Source: Halomonas sp. (lineage in GTDB: Bacteria > Pseudomonadota > Gammaproteobacteria > Pseudomonadales > Halomonadaceae). Taken from it: 64,000 nucleotides of DNA. The stretch spans positions 1-64,000 of the forward strand of contig NZ_JAFIFK010000003.1 of assembly GCF_020832045.1 (NCBI RefSeq). Direction: 5' to 3'. The notes beneath the pieces were generated by a model. That model saw only the letters and a program-made list of their open reading frames with translations, ran no database searches and had not been told where the DNA came from. Of the stretch, positions 54,850-64,000 are shown piece after piece (positions within the stretch are counted from its first letter, which is position 1; each line of letters opens with the position of its first letter). Both the position numbers and the translations under genes were made by a program.

Positions 54850-55440
54850 TCAGCGGGCCAGCATGCGAGCGAGTTCCGGGTCGCTGAAGGCGCGATCCAG
54901 GGCGTCGCCGATCAGGTCGTTGAGCATGCGTCGGTTGGCGTCACGACCAGGCCTCACGGCATAGCTCTGGCTACGGCGTGAGGTATAGGTGCCGGTATAG
55001 GTGGTGCCCTGATTGGTTACCTTGACCTCCAGGACGGCTTCCAGGCGTGCCTCATCGATGACGGGGCGGCTGTCGCCGCGCTCATAGCCGAGGTGCAGCA
55101 GGGTAACCGTGAGACTGGGGCGACCGCTGCCGGGCTCCGTGGTTGGCGAATAGCCCATATCACGCACGGCAAGCTCGGCCTCGCGCTGCAGTTGCGGTAT
55201 CAGCTCATGTGCGCTGACCGTGATGACGGCGGTGGACATGGCGCTGCCGGTGCGGGTGCCGATGACATCGCTGTCGCGTTCGTCCACGGCTGCTACCGTG
55301 ACGGCCTGGCCATTGCCGGTCTGATGGACCGAGACGCTGCGCTGGGGATTGAGCTGGAGATAGTGAGGGCTGGCGCAGCCGGCCAGCAGGGCAGTTGCCA
55401 ACAGGGCTGCCACGGCACACAGGGCATGACGTCGGTTCAT
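54850..55440 (-). CDS. YajG family lipoprotein
   Basis: A 196-aa outer-membrane lipoprotein: lipobox LLAGC (Cys near residue 22), then YLQLNPQRSVSVHQTGNG and AVDERDSDVIGTRTGSAMST, typical of the YajG (UPF0194-like) family, and MLNDLIGDALDRAFSDPELA near the C-terminus. ATG 55440 has AGGAG 6 bases upstream; the frame to 55629 is leader. Function unknown. Confidence 0.85.
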   Translation of the reverse strand: MNRRHALCAVAALLATALLAGCASPHYLQLNPQRSVSVHQTGNGQAVTVAAVDERDSDVIGTRTGSAMSTAVITVSAHELIPQLQREAELAVRDMGYSPTTEPGSGRPSLTVTLLHLGYERGDSRPVIDEARLEAVLEVKVTNQGTTYTGTYTSRRSQSYAVRPGRDANRRMLNDLIGDALDRAFSDPELARMLAR

Positions 55441-55536
55441 TGTTGCTCCTGGAATTCGTCGTTCGGGGCCAGGGGGTTGGGCCCACGTTTGGCCTTGCGT
55501 AAAGCAGCGAAAGACGCTGGCTTCAGTCGCTTGCGC

Positions 55537-55563
55537 AGTATATCGCCAGGGGACGGAGGGCAA
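55537..55563 (-). promoter_or_regulatory. Promoter candidate of the YajG-like gene
   Basis: TTGCCC (55563-55558), 15-bp spacer and TATACT (55542-55537) on the minus strand, leaving a leader of about 90 nt. The spacer is short. Confidence 0.4.
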
Positions 55564-55568
55564 CAGCG

Positions 55569-55599
55569 TTGCACCGCACGACGGCAATACGGTTACACT
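55569..55599 (+). promoter_or_regulatory. Promoter candidate of the GNAT gene at 55656
   Basis: TTGCAC (55569-55574), 18-bp spacer and TTACAC, or TACACT one base later (55593-55599). The leader would be about 50 nt. Confidence 0.5.
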
Positions 55600-55655
55600 G
55601 GCTTCGTGCCTGTTATTGACAATTCCCACCCCCTCTCAGGAGAGGAGTACATCGG

Positions 55656-56099
55656 ATGATACGCCCCGCCACGAGAGAGGATATTCCGCAGCTCATCGAT
55701 ATCTGGCTTCGTGCCTCGCTGATGGCCCATAGCTTCATCCCTTCACGTTTCTGGCGTGAGCGTGCCAAGGACATGGAGCAGATCTACCTGCCCGGAGCGG
55801 AAACCTGGGTGCTCGAAGCCGCTGGTCGCCCGGTGGGATTCGCCGCCCTCAACGACGATCATCTGGAAGCACTGTTCATCGAGCCCGAGCTGCAGAGCTT
55901 CGGTCATGGCAGCCAACTGATGGCGTACGCCATGAGCCAGCGGGAACGCATCACCCTGTGCGTATACTCACGCAACGTCCGTGCGGTTTCCTTTTATCGC
56001 CGGCTCGGCTTCCAGGTCGTTGAAGAGCGCTGCGAGTCCCATAGCGGCGAACAGGAAACGCTCATGGCCTGGTCTCGCCAAGAAAACGCGACAGCCTGA
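55656..56099 (+). CDS. GNAT family N-acetyltransferase
   Basis: A 147-aa acetyltransferase: MIRPATREDIPQLIDIWLRA start, acetyl-CoA loop LQSFGHGSQLM, and YSRNVRAVSFYRRLGFQVVE. It resembles the YjaB/YiaC branch of small GNATs acting on proteins or drugs; acceptor unknown. AGGAGAGGAG lies upstream. It converges with cysA, 15 bases apart. Confidence 0.85.
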   Translation: MIRPATREDIPQLIDIWLRASLMAHSFIPSRFWRERAKDMEQIYLPGAETWVLEAAGRPVGFAALNDDHLEALFIEPELQSFGHGSQLMAYAMSQRERITLCVYSRNVRAVSFYRRLGFQVVEERCESHSGEQETLMAWSRQENATA

Positions 56100-56114
56100 G
56101 CGCTACCGCAGTGC

Positions 56115-57212
56115 TCAGCTCACCGTGGCAGCCCTGCGTTTGCCTTGCTTGCTTCGTTCGGCGGGAAATCGATGCCAGCGTCGGGGCAGGGCATACAACC
56201 GCATGCCCCGAGTGAGGGCGAGTCTTTCGTAATCGGCATGACTCACCGTCGCCAGCCAAGGCTCTCCCATCCAGTCCGCTTCCAGCTCTACGCGAACTTC
56301 GGCACCTACGGGCGAGATAGCCGTCACGGTGACCGGCATCTGCGCTTCGGGCGAGGGGCTCGTCGCCAGTTCGAGCTCGTGGGGGCGTAGCAGCAGCTCT
56401 TCCTGTCCGTCAGCGAAGTCGACTGCCAGACGGGCGTCACCGCAGGTCAACACCCCGTTGCGCACACGACCTTCCAAGTGATTGACATCGCCCAGGAACT
56501 CGAACACGAAGCGGTTGATCGGATGGCGATAGAGCTGGTCGGGGGTGTCGATCTGCTCGATACGGCCGTTGCTCATCACGACCACCCGGTCGGAAAGCTC
56601 CAGCGCCTCTTCCTGGTCATGGGTGACGAACAGGCTGGTGAAGTTGAGCTCGTCGTGCAAATGGCGCAGCCAGCGGCGCAGCTCCTGACGAACCTTGGCA
56701 TCCAGTGCGCCGAAGGGCTCGTCGAGCAACAGCACGTCGGGGCGCAGGGCCAGGGCGCGGGCCAGCGAGACCCGTTGCTGCTGGCCGCCGGAGAGCTGGG
56801 CAGGGTAGCGATGGGCCATGTGTTCGAGCTTGACCATCTCCAGCAGGCGATGTACTCGGCTGCGGATCTCGCCGCTGGTGGGGCGACTCTTGCGCGGCAT
56901 CACGGTGAGGCCGAAAGCCACGTTGTCGAACACCGTCATGTGACGGAACAGGGCGTAGTGCTGGAACACGAAACCGATGCGCCGGTCGCGAACGTGCAGA
57001 TGGGTCACGTCGCGATCGCCAAACAGAATCCGGGCATCGGCCGCAGCGTCGGCCGTCTCGAGGCCAGCGATGATACGCAGCAGCGTGGTCTTGCCGGAGC
57101 CGGAGGGGCCGAGTAGGCCGACCAGCTCGCCCTCGGCGATGTCGAGGTTGACCGGCTCCAGTGCCTGGGTCCTGCCGAAATGCTTGGCGATGTCGTGAAG
57201 ACGGATGCTCAT
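56115..57212 (-). CDS. cysA: Sulfate/thiosulfate ABC transporter ATPase
   Basis: ATPase of the sulfate importer, 365 aa. Walker [13 protein letters not shown], signature [15 protein letters not shown], Walker [14 protein letters not shown] and His switch [12 protein letters not shown]-terminal regulatory domain (about 235-350) follows, usual for CysA. The start at 57212 overlaps the cysW stop (ATGA), with GGGAGG upstream. Last gene of sbp-cysT-cysW-cysA. Confidence 0.94.
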   Translation of the reverse strand: MSIRLHDIAKHFGRTQALEPVNLDIAEGELVGLLGPSGSGKTTLLRIIAGLETADAAADARILFGDRDVTHLHVRDRRIGFVFQHYALFRHMTVFDNVAFGLTVMPRKSRPTSGEIRSRVHRLLEMVKLEHMAHRYPAQLSGGQQQRVSLARALALRPDVLLLDEPFGALDAKVRQELRRWLRHLHDELNFTSLFVTHDQEEALELSDRVVVMSNGRIEQIDTPDQLYRHPINRFVFEFLGDVNHLEGRVRNGVLTCGDARLAVDFADGQEELLLRPHELELATSPSPEAQMPVTVTAISPVGAEVRVELEADWMGEPWLATVSHADYERLALTRGMRLYALPRRWHRFPAERSKQGKRRAATVS

Positions 57213-58036
57213 GCACGAACCTCCCGGCGCGCGGCGCGCCATTCCAGGCCGGCCTTGGCGACCAGCGTGAGCAGGGCGATCAGTGCCAGCAGCGATGCGC
57301 TGGCGAAGGCGCCCACGGTATTGTAGTCCTGATAGAGCTGCTCGAGGTGCAGCGGCAGGGTGTTGGTCTGGCCGCGGATTGCGCCGGAGACCACTGACAC
57401 GGCGCCGAACTCTCCCACTGCCCTGGCATTGGTCAGGATCACCCCGTAGAGCAGCGCCCAGCGGATGTTGGGCAGCGTGACCCGGCGAAAGATCGTCCAG
57501 CCCGGTGCGCCCAGGGTAACGGCCGCCTCCTCCTCGCGGGAGCCCTGGGCCTGCATCAGCGGGATCAGCTCGCGGGCCACGAAGGGGCAGGTGACGAAGA
57601 TGGTGACCAGCAGGATGCCGGGCCAGGCGAACATCAGCTGGATGTCATGGGTATCCAGCCATGCGCCAAGCCAGCCGGTGCGGCCGTAGAGCAGCAGGTA
57701 GACCAGTCCCGCCACTACCGGGGAGACGGCGAAGGGTATGTCGATCAGCGTCTGCAGGATGCGCCGCCCCGGGAAGCGAAAGCGGGTCACCAGCCAAGCC
57801 AGCGCCACGCCGAACACCAGGCACACGGGGATCGTCAGCACCGCGATCAATAGCGTCAGCTGGATCGCCGCCAGAGTGTAGTGGTTGGTGACGTTGGCCC
57901 AGAACACGTCGATGCCCCGGGCGAAGGCCTGGGCGAAGATCGTCACCAGCGGCAGCAGCAGGAACAGCGCCGCCAGCACCACCGCGGCGCCGATCAGCAG
58001 GCGCCGGACGGCGACGCCATCACCGATTCGTTGCAT
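57209..58036 (-). CDS. cysW: Sulfate ABC transporter permease CysW
   Basis: Inner-membrane permease of 275 aa with six helices. The cytoplasmic EAA loop [21 protein letters not shown] contacts CysA, and [20 protein letters not shown] is a CysW signature. The start overlaps the cysT stop by one base (TGATG). Confidence 0.93.
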   Translation of the reverse strand: MQRIGDGVAVRRLLIGAAVVLAALFLLLPLVTIFAQAFARGIDVFWANVTNHYTLAAIQLTLLIAVLTIPVCLVFGVALAWLVTRFRFPGRRILQTLIDIPFAVSPVVAGLVYLLLYGRTGWLGAWLDTHDIQLMFAWPGILLVTIFVTCPFVARELIPLMQAQGSREEEAAVTLGAPGWTIFRRVTLPNIRWALLYGVILTNARAVGEFGAVSVVSGAIRGQTNTLPLHLEQLYQDYNTVGAFASASLLALIALLTLVAKAGLEWRAARREVRA

Positions 58037-58899
58037 CAGCCGTGTCCTCCATGTAGGCGCTTGATGAAGCGGCCCTGCCAGACGTTGATGGCGAGCAGCA
58101 GGGCGAGCGAGACGAACAGCACCACCGAGGCGATGGCCGAGGCGCCGGCGTAGTCGTACTCCTGCAGGCGCACGAAGATCATCAGCGCGGTGATCTCGGT
58201 CTCGTAGGGCATATTGCCGGCAATGAAGATGATGGCGCCGAACTCACCCAGCGAACGCACGAAGGCGAGGCCGGTGCCGGTCACCAGGGCCGGCCAAAGG
58301 TGCGGCAGGATCACCCGGCGAAAGCCGGTGAAGTCCGAGGCGCCGAGCGTCAGCGCGGCCTCGTCCATCTCGAGGGGCATGTCTTCCAGCACCGGCTGCA
58401 CCGTGCGCACCACGAAGGGAATGCTGGTGAAGGACATGGCCAGGGCGATGCCTACCCAGGTATAGGCCACTTGAAAACCCAGTGGCTCGAGCAGTTGTCC
58501 CATCCAGCCGTTGCTGGAATAGAGCGTGGCCAGTGTGATGCCGGCCACGGCGGTGGGCAGCGCGAAGGGCAGGTCCATCAGCGCATCGAGCAGCCGCTTG
58601 CCGGGAAACTCGTAGCGGACCAGCACCCAGGCCAGCAGCAGGCCGAAGGCGCCGTTGACCAAGGCCGCCACGGCAGCGGCACCGATGGTCACCACGTAGC
58701 TCGCCACCACTCGCTCATTGGTGACGATCGCCCAGTACTCGGCCATGCTCAGCCCAGCCAACTGACCGAACAGGCCGGTCATGGGCAACAGCAGCATCAG
58801 CGAAACGAAGGTCAGGCTGATGCCCAGCGAAAGGCCAAAACCCGGCAGCACCCGCTTGGGGGTGCTGCCGAGGCCGAGGGCGAAGGAACGGCTGCTCAT
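58036..58899 (-). CDS. cysT: Sulfate ABC transporter permease CysT
   Basis: Second permease, 287 aa, six helices. EAA loop DEAALTLGASDFTGFRRVIL, and FVRSLGEFGAIIFIAGNMPY is typical of CysT (CysU). It lies 40 bases after sbp. Confidence 0.93.
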   Translation of the reverse strand: MSSRSFALGLGSTPKRVLPGFGLSLGISLTFVSLMLLLPMTGLFGQLAGLSMAEYWAIVTNERVVASYVVTIGAAAVAALVNGAFGLLLAWVLVRYEFPGKRLLDALMDLPFALPTAVAGITLATLYSSNGWMGQLLEPLGFQVAYTWVGIALAMSFTSIPFVVRTVQPVLEDMPLEMDEAALTLGASDFTGFRRVILPHLWPALVTGTGLAFVRSLGEFGAIIFIAGNMPYETEITALMIFVRLQEYDYAGASAIASVVLFVSLALLLAINVWQGRFIKRLHGGHG

Positions 58900-58939
58900 A
58901 CTGCCTCGCTCACGTCGTATCGGTCATGCGCTGCAAGCA

Positions 58940-59950
58940 TCAGCGACGCCGCTGCAGCTGGTCGAGCAGGCCGCCGCTGCCGAAATGGGTCTCCATCGCT
59001 TCTTCCCAGCTGCCGGCGATATCCTCGACCAGCAAGAGCTCGGTCTCGGGGAAATGATCGGCGAACTCTTCGACCACCGTCTCGTGATGCACGCGATAGT
59101 TGAAACCGGCCAGCTGGCGCTGGGCTTCTTCGCTGTAGAGATATTCGACATAGGCCTGGGCCAGGTCGAGGTTGCCGTTGCGCTCGGCGTTGGGCTCGAC
59201 CACGGCTACCGGGAATTCGGCCAGAATGCTCACCGGGGGCACGATCACTTCATAGTCGTCGCTGCCGTACTCCTGGCGAATATTGTTGACCTCGGATTCG
59301 AAGCTTATCAGTACGTCACCGAGGCCGCGCTCGATGAAACTGGTGGTGGCACCGCGACCGCCGGTATCGAACACCGCCACGTTGCGCAGGAAGGTGCGCA
59401 TGAAATCGTGGATCTGTTCCTCGTCGCCGTCGAACTCCTGCTGGGCAAAGCCCCAGGCGGCAAGGTAGGTATAGCGGCCATTACCCGAGGTCTTGGGGTT
59501 GGGAAAGACCATCCGGACGTCTTCACGCACCAGGTCGTCCCAGCTCTCGATCCCCTTGGGGTTGTCCTTGCGCACCAGGAATGCGGTGGTGGAGTAGTAG
59601 GGCGAAGCGTTGTTGGGCAGCTGTTGCTGCCAGTCCTCGGCCACCAGTCCGGCGTCCGCCAGCACCTGCACGTCGGTCACCTGGTTATAGGTCACCACGT
59701 CGGCACGCAGCCCTTGCAGAATGGCTCTGGCCTGGGCCGAGGAGCCGCCATGGGACTGCTGAACGCCGATCTCCTCGCCCTGCTCCGCCTGCCAGTGGTT
59801 GCCGAACTCGGGATTGATAGCCGCGAAAAGCTCACGCGCAATGTCGTAGGAAGAGTTTAGAATTTCGCGCTCTGCGGCCAGGGCCGGAGTGGCCAGGCTT
59901 ATGCCCAGGGCGGCGGCGATGAGAGTGCGGCGTAGGGTGGGGAGCAACAT
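58940..59950 (-). CDS. sbp: Periplasmic sulfate-binding protein
   Basis: Solute receptor of the sulfate importer, 336 aa. Sec signal peptide [20 protein letters not shown] to PALAA (about 26 residues), then [20 protein letters not shown], the family opening. [14 protein letters not shown] carries the sulfate-contacting backbone loop, and [19 protein letters not shown] is a sulfate-binding signature. It could also carry thiosulfate (CysP). Start 59950 has GGAG 8 bases upstream; the longer frame to 60049 is leader. An AT-rich tract (60018-60045) upstream may hold CysB sites. Confidence 0.93.
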   Translation of the reverse strand: MLLPTLRRTLIAAALGISLATPALAAEREILNSSYDIARELFAAINPEFGNHWQAEQGEEIGVQQSHGGSSAQARAILQGLRADVVTYNQVTDVQVLADAGLVAEDWQQQLPNNASPYYSTTAFLVRKDNPKGIESWDDLVREDVRMVFPNPKTSGNGRYTYLAAWGFAQQEFDGDEEQIHDFMRTFLRNVAVFDTGGRGATTSFIERGLGDVLISFESEVNNIRQEYGSDDYEVIVPPVSILAEFPVAVVEPNAERNGNLDLAQAYVEYLYSEEAQRQLAGFNYRVHHETVVEEFADHFPETELLLVEDIAGSWEEAMETHFGSGGLLDQLQRRR

Positions 59951-60123
59951 GCGCTTATCTCCGACAAGAAAGGTCATTGAGTGCAAGGGTATGTCTGCGC
60001 ATGTGGAATTACAATCCGGGTTTTTATTCTTTTTTTCTATAAGCTTCATTGGCTGTCTTGAGTCGGCCCTCGGAGCAGTCTGGTACCATGGCGCCTTTCC
60101 ACGAGCGATGGCTGGTTTCTCCC

Positions 60124-60822
60124 ATGAGTGACGCGAAACGCGACTTTCTGATAGCTCCTTCGATCCTTTCCGCAGACTTTGCCCGCTTGGGCGAGGAAGT
60201 CGACAACGTGCTGGCCGCCGGGGCCGACATCGTTCATTTCGACGTCATGGACAACCATTACGTGCCCAACCTGACTATCGGTCCGATGGTTTGCGAGGCG
60301 CTGCGCAAGCACGGCGTCACCGCTCCCATCGACGCCCATTTGATGGTCAAGCCCGTGGACCGATTGATCGGCGACTTCATCGATGCCGGGGCAAGCTATA
60401 TCACCTTTCACCCGGAAGCCTCGGAGCATATCGACCGCTCGCTGCAGCTGATTCGCAGCGGGGGCTGCAAGGCCGGGCTGGTATTCAATCCCGCCACGCC
60501 GCTCTCCTATCTCGACTACGTCATGGACAAGGTCGACATGATCCTGCTGATGAGCGTCAATCCCGGCTTCGGTGGACAGGCCTTCATTCCCGCCACGCTG
60601 GACAAGCTGCGTGAGGTGCGCCGGCGCATCGACGTCTCTGGTCGGGACATCCGGCTCGAGATCGACGGTGGCGTCAAGGTCGATAACATTGCCGACATTG
60701 CCCGCGCGGGTGCCGACACCTTCGTGGCAGGCTCGGCCATCTTCAATGCCGGCAGTGATAGCGATCCGCACCGCTACGACAGCGTAGTGCGCGATTTTCG
60801 CGAGCAGTTGGCATCGGTGTAG
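60124..60822 (+). CDS. rpe: Ribulose-phosphate 3-epimerase
   Basis: Interconverts ribulose 5-phosphate and xylulose 5-phosphate, 232 aa. TIM barrel with [19 protein letters not shown] (first strand), [17 protein letters not shown] and DAHLMV (metal His/Asp), [14 protein letters not shown] (phosphate loop) and [12 protein letters not shown]. Start 60124 fits the family N-terminus but the RBS is weak. A TTGAGT at 60058 and TACCAT at 60084 may be its promoter, though spacing is long. Confidence 0.95.
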   Translation: MSDAKRDFLIAPSILSADFARLGEEVDNVLAAGADIVHFDVMDNHYVPNLTIGPMVCEALRKHGVTAPIDAHLMVKPVDRLIGDFIDAGASYITFHPEASEHIDRSLQLIRSGGCKAGLVFNPATPLSYLDYVMDKVDMILLMSVNPGFGGQAFIPATLDKLREVRRRIDVSGRDIRLEIDGGVKVDNIADIARAGADTFVAGSAIFNAGSDSDPHRYDSVVRDFREQLASV

Positions 60823-60831
60823 GCCAGCACC

Positions 60832-61125
60832 ATGACCACCTCGTCGCCACTATGGTACCTGTATATGCTGGAAACGCCGCGAGGGGCCCTCTATACCGGT
60901 ATCACCACCGACGTGGCCAGGCGCGTGGCTCAGCATGCTGCCGGGCGCGGGGCCAAGTCGCTGCGCGGCCGGAGCCCGCTGACGCTGGTGCATCAGGAGC
61001 CGGTTGGCGGTCATGCGGAAGCGCTGCGTCTCGAGGCCGAGATCAAGCGGCTCACGGCGGCACGCAAAAGGGCCTGGCTGGCAGGCCGGTCGAGTCACGA
61101 GGAATCGCCATGCACCCCATCTTGA
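60832..61125 (+). CDS. GIY-YIG domain protein (YhbQ-like)
   Basis: A 97-aa single GIY-YIG nuclease domain: WYLYMLETPRGALYTGITTD is the GIY...YIG core (here Y-M-L and Y-T-G), with Arg in DVARRVAQH and Glu in EALRLEAEIKRL. Cellular target unknown. It lies 9 bases after rpe, and its 3' end overlaps the gph start by 16 bases. Confidence 0.88.
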   Translation: MTTSSPLWYLYMLETPRGALYTGITTDVARRVAQHAAGRGAKSLRGRSPLTLVHQEPVGGHAEALRLEAEIKRLTAARKRAWLAGRSSHEESPCTPS

Positions 61126-61805
61126 GCGGCATACGGCTGGTCAGCTTCGACCTGGACGGCACCCTGATAGATTCCGTCCCCGACCTGGCAGCGGCCGTCG
61201 ATGCCAGCCTGGCTGAACTGGAGCTTCCACTGGCGGGCGAGACTCGGGTACGCGACTGGGTGGGCAACGGTTCCCTGGTACTGATGGAGCGTGCGCTGGC
61301 GTTTGCTCGGCAGGAGGTGCCCGACGCGCAGATTCTGGCCCGAGCCCATACGGCTTTCCTCGAGCACTACGGACGCGACCCCGGTTCGAGAACTTCTCTC
61401 TACCCCGGGGTGCGCGAGTGCCTGGATGCGCTGCGGGACAGAGAACTGACGCTGACGCTGATCACCAACAAGCCTGCCGCCTTCATTCAGCCCATCCTCG
61501 AGCAGTTCGGCCTCGAGCGCTATTTCGCGCTTTGCCTCGGTGGCGACAGCCTGCCGCAGAAGAAGCCCGATCCGGCTCCCTTGCGCCACGTGGCCGAACG
61601 CTTCGACCGGGCGCCTGCGGCCTGCCTGATGGTGGGGGACTCTCGCCATGACGTGGCGGCAGGGCACGCTGCCGGCTTTCGAACCCTGGCGGTAACCTAT
61701 GGCTACAACCACGGTGAGCCGATAGGCGATAGCCGGCCCGATGCGCTGGTTGATTCCCTGGCAGAACTCGTCGACACCATCCCACTCTCGAGGAATTCGT
61801 CATGA
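61110..61805 (+). CDS. gph: Phosphoglycolate phosphatase
   Basis: HAD hydrolase of 231 aa that removes 2-phosphoglycolate. Motif [11 protein letters not shown], motif II LITNKP, motif [11 protein letters not shown] and motif [10 protein letters not shown] are complete, with the C1 helical cap of the Gph group. ATG 61110 has GAGGA 6 bases upstream. The conserved rpe-gph-trpE order supports the call. Its stop overlaps the trpE start (ATGA). Confidence 0.93.
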   Translation: MHPILSGIRLVSFDLDGTLIDSVPDLAAAVDASLAELELPLAGETRVRDWVGNGSLVLMERALAFARQEVPDAQILARAHTAFLEHYGRDPGSRTSLYPGVRECLDALRDRELTLTLITNKPAAFIQPILEQFGLERYFALCLGGDSLPQKKPDPAPLRHVAERFDRAPAACLMVGDSRHDVAAGHAAGFRTLAVTYGYNHGEPIGDSRPDALVDSLAELVDTIPLSRNSS

Positions 61806-63289
61806 TGACGCCCGATCGTTTCCGTGCCCTGGCCGAGGCCGGCTATAACCGCATTCCGGTCACTCGCGAGGTCCTGGCCGATCTCGACACACCGCTCTCG
61901 ACCTATCTGAAGCTGGCCGACGAGCCCTGGACCTTCCTGCTGGAATCGGTTCAGGGCGGCGAGAAGTGGGGGCGCTATTCGATCATCGGGCTGCCGAGTC
62001 ATGAGCGTATCGAGGTACGTGGTTTCCATGTCAGTCACTTCCGTCACGGCGAATGTCGGCAGGCGATCGAGGTGGACGACCCTCTCGCCTGGATTGAGCA
62101 GTTCCAGACGCGCTTCCACGTACCTCAGCTCGATGACCAGCCGCGCTTCGATGGCGGGCTGGTGGGCTATTTCGGCTACGACACCATTCGCTATATCGAG
62201 CCACGACTGCGCGGAGTCGAGAAGCCCGACCCGCTGGGCGTACCTGATATTCTGCTGATGGTGTGCGATGAGCTGGTGGTGTTCGACAATCTGTCCGGGC
62301 GGCTGACACTATGGACCCATGTCGATCCCACCGCCGCGGATGCCTATACCGCGGCGACGGCGCGTCTTGAAGGGTTGGAGCAGCGCCTGCGTACGGCCGT
62401 CGTTCAGGCAAGCAGTCCTGGCACCGGGCGCAGCGCGGTAGAGGAAGGCCACTTTACCTCTGGCTTCACCGAAACGGGCTTCAAGGCGGCGGTAGACAAG
62501 ATCAAGGAGTACGTGCTGGCCGGCGACGTCATGCAGTGCGTGCCTTCCCAGCGCATGTCGATTCCCTATCAGGCTTCGCCACTGGACCTGTATCGTGCGC
62601 TGCGCAGCCTCAACCCTTCGCCGTACATGTTCTTCTTCAACCTGGGCGATCATCACGTGGTGGGCTCCTCGCCGGAAATTCTCACCCGACTGGAAAATGG
62701 CGAGGTCACGGTGCGACCGATTGCCGGCACCCGTGTGCGCGGTAAGAACGAGGAGGAGGATCGCGCCCTCGAGGCCGAGCTGCTGGCCGACCCCAAGGAG
62801 ATCGCCGAGCACCTGATGCTGATCGACCTGGGGCGCAACGACGTGGGCCGCATATGCGAGACGGGGTCGGTACAGGTGACCGACCAGATGGCCGTGGAGC
62901 GCTACTCCCACGTCATGCACATCGTCTCCAATGTTACCGGGCGACTGAAGCCGGGGCTTTCAGCCATGGACGTACTACGCGCAACCTTCCCGGCGGGCAC
63001 GCTCTCGGGAGCTCCCAAGATTCGGGCGATGGAAATCATCGACGAGCTGGAACCGGTCAAACGCGGCATCTATTCCGGCGCGGTGGGTTACCTTTCCTGG
63101 CATGGCAACATGGACACCGCCATCGCCATTCGCACGGCGGTGATCAAGGACGGCGAGCTACATGTGCAGGCCGGTGCCGGTGTCGTGGCCGACTCGGTGC
63201 CCGAGATGGAGTGGCAGGAAACGCTCAACAAGGGGCGCGCCATCTTCCGTGCCGTTGCCATGGCCGAGAGGGGGTTGGACAACCTCTAG
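61802..63289 (+). CDS. trpE: Anthranilate synthase component I
   Basis: Converts chorismate to anthranilate with the TrpG glutaminase; 495 aa. The N-terminal regulatory part has [18 protein letters not shown], whose LLES element takes part in tryptophan feedback binding. The catalytic domain has [39 protein letters not shown] and [19 protein letters not shown]. No leader peptide or attenuator is possible because translation is coupled to gph. trpG is not in the window. Confidence 0.96.
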   Translation: MMTPDRFRALAEAGYNRIPVTREVLADLDTPLSTYLKLADEPWTFLLESVQGGEKWGRYSIIGLPSHERIEVRGFHVSHFRHGECRQAIEVDDPLAWIEQFQTRFHVPQLDDQPRFDGGLVGYFGYDTIRYIEPRLRGVEKPDPLGVPDILLMVCDELVVFDNLSGRLTLWTHVDPTAADAYTAATARLEGLEQRLRTAVVQASSPGTGRSAVEEGHFTSGFTETGFKAAVDKIKEYVLAGDVMQCVPSQRMSIPYQASPLDLYRALRSLNPSPYMFFFNLGDHHVVGSSPEILTRLENGEVTVRPIAGTRVRGKNEEEDRALEAELLADPKEIAEHLMLIDLGRNDVGRICETGSVQVTDQMAVERYSHVMHIVSNVTGRLKPGLSAMDVLRATFPAGTLSGAPKIRAMEIIDELEPVKRGIYSGAVGYLSWHGNMDTAIAIRTAVIKDGELHVQAGAGVVADSVPEMEWQETLNKGRAIFRAVAMAERGLDNL

Positions 63290-63301
63290 TCGCTGAAGGC
63301 A

Positions 63302-63336
63302 ACCGGCCCTGCTGCTCGATGAGCGACAGGGCCGGT
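63302..63336. terminator. Hairpin between convergent trpE and the metal-binding gene
   Basis: 10-bp stem ACCGGCCCTG/CAGGGCCGGT with an inner GCTC/GAGC pair. No T tract. Confidence 0.6.
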
Positions 63337-63356
63337 GGGACAGTCGTACAGGGGGC

Positions 63357-64000
63357 TCACTCGTTCTTTATTCTGCTTCTCCGGGCGGCCTTCTCTACTT
63401 CTTCTACTTCTTTTTCTTCTTCTTTCATGTCTTGTTCATCGTCATCGTCATTGGCAACCAGGGCGCCGCGGATCAGACTGGCATTGTGACGCATCATGTT
63501 GACGTAATTCGAGGCCTCGCTGCCGGATTCGCCGATTGAATCCACATAGAGTGGGCCGGCCACCTCAACCCCAGTATCGGCGGCGATACTGCGAATGTAG
63601 CGATCCGACAGAGTGCTTTCCCAGAACACCGCGCCCGGTTGGGATCGTTCGATCATTTCGACGATGCGCATGTACTGCTGGGGAGAGCCCTCGGTCTCGG
63701 AATTGCTACCCCATATGCCGTCGTGACGGAAGTCATAGGCCTGGGCGAAGTAGACGAAGGCCGCCTCCGTGGTGACAAGCAGGCGGTTTTCGTCGGGAAT
63801 CGGTGCGAGCAGCTCTTTTATTTCTTCATGCAGCCGTATAAGCGTTTCTCTGGCGGCGGCGGCGCGCGCCTGGAAATTGTCAGCTGCCTGTGGGTAAAGC
63901 TCGCCGAGTCGATCGGCAATGACCTGCATGTAGGCTGCCACCGCACGCGGATCCATCCACAAGTGTGGGTCCGGCTCTCCGGTATATTCGCCCGTGACGA
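63357..64000 (-). CDS. Metal ABC transporter substrate-binding protein, partial (5' end beyond the window)
   Basis: C-terminal about 214 residues of a periplasmic cluster 9 (ZnuA/PsaA-type) receptor. The window edge starts within VTGEYTGEPDPHLWMDPRAV, whose His is a metal ligand. VTTEAAFVYFAQAYDF holds the ligand Glu region; there is no zinc-type His in place of Glu, which favours a Mn/Fe receptor. LYVDSIGESGSEASNYVNMM supplies the last Asp. The protein ends in an unusual tail of about 30 residues rich in Asp/Glu then Arg/Lys (NDDDDEQDMKEEEKEVEEVE). The signal peptide lies outside the window. Confidence 0.85.
   Translation of the reverse strand, partial: VTGEYTGEPDPHLWMDPRAVAAYMQVIADRLGELYPQAADNFQARAAAARETLIRLHEEIKELLAPIPDENRLLVTTEAAFVYFAQAYDFRHDGIWGSNSETEGSPQQYMRIVEMIERSQPGAVFWESTLSDRYIRSIAADTGVEVAGPLYVDSIGESGSEASNYVNMMRHNASLIRGALVANDDDDEQDMKEEEKEVEEVEKAARRSRIKNE

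Overview
The window reads as a chromosome segment of a moderately halophilic gammaproteobacterium, most likely Halomonas in the broad sense (Halomonadaceae). Reasons: high GC with very many long antisense shadow frames, acidic periplasmic proteins, a class I PHA synthase with its phasin, and conserved gammaproteobacterial neighbourhoods (hisZ-purA; smrB/prmB-aroC; miaB-ybeZ-ybeY-ybeX-lnt; rpe-gph-trpE). No rRNA, tRNA, CRISPR array, insertion sequence or prophage was seen. The last gene runs off the right edge.

Layout. 1-2.8 kb: hisZ and purA. 2.8-12.6 kb: the stand-out region, a minus-strand operon ugd - alg8-like synthase - alg44-like PilZ protein - family 14-type lyase - AlgL-like (PL5) lyase - giant Sel1-repeat lipoprotein, preceded by a 377-bp low-GC regulatory gap with two palindromes. 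12.9-19.6 kb: RimK-like ATP-grasp ligase, GNAT, yajQ, hsp20, a YbaN-type protein and pepN. 19.6-22.4 kb: a long palindrome, a small membrane protein and an operon of tandem DUF1538, P-II-like and CBS proteins, whose divergent promoter region with lemA carries a perfect FNR/Anr box. 22.5-27 kb: lemA, an M48 peptidase, an acidic lipoprotein, csp and a LysE exporter. 27-35.5 kb: slt, two hot-dog thioesterases, htpG (textbook heat-shock promoter) and pntAB. 35.6-44.2 kb: gpsA-sixA, an ABM protein, an AEC transporter with an untracked 34-aa small protein, two alpha/beta hydrolases, a patatin, smrB, prmB and aroC. 44.2-47.3 kb: DUF6489, phasin, phaC. 47.3-52.8 kb: lnt-ybeX-ybeY-ybeZ and miaB. 52.9-56.1 kb: DUF1820, an SH3 protein, tpm, a YajG-like lipoprotein, GNAT. 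56.1-60 kb: sulfate ABC transporter (sbp-cysT-cysW-cysA). 60-64 kb: rpe, a GIY-YIG protein, gph, trpE and a partial metal-binding protein.

Main hypothesis: the 2.8-12.6 kb operon is an alginate-type, cyclic-di-GMP-controlled exopolysaccharide system. Its precursor enzyme is UDP-glucose dehydrogenase rather than GDP-mannose dehydrogenase, and it lacks the alginate epimerase, acetylation and porin genes. With two different uronate lyases alongside, the most economical reading is that it makes an unmodified polyglucuronate (glucuronan) or related uronan. This is inference from gene content and needs biochemical proof.
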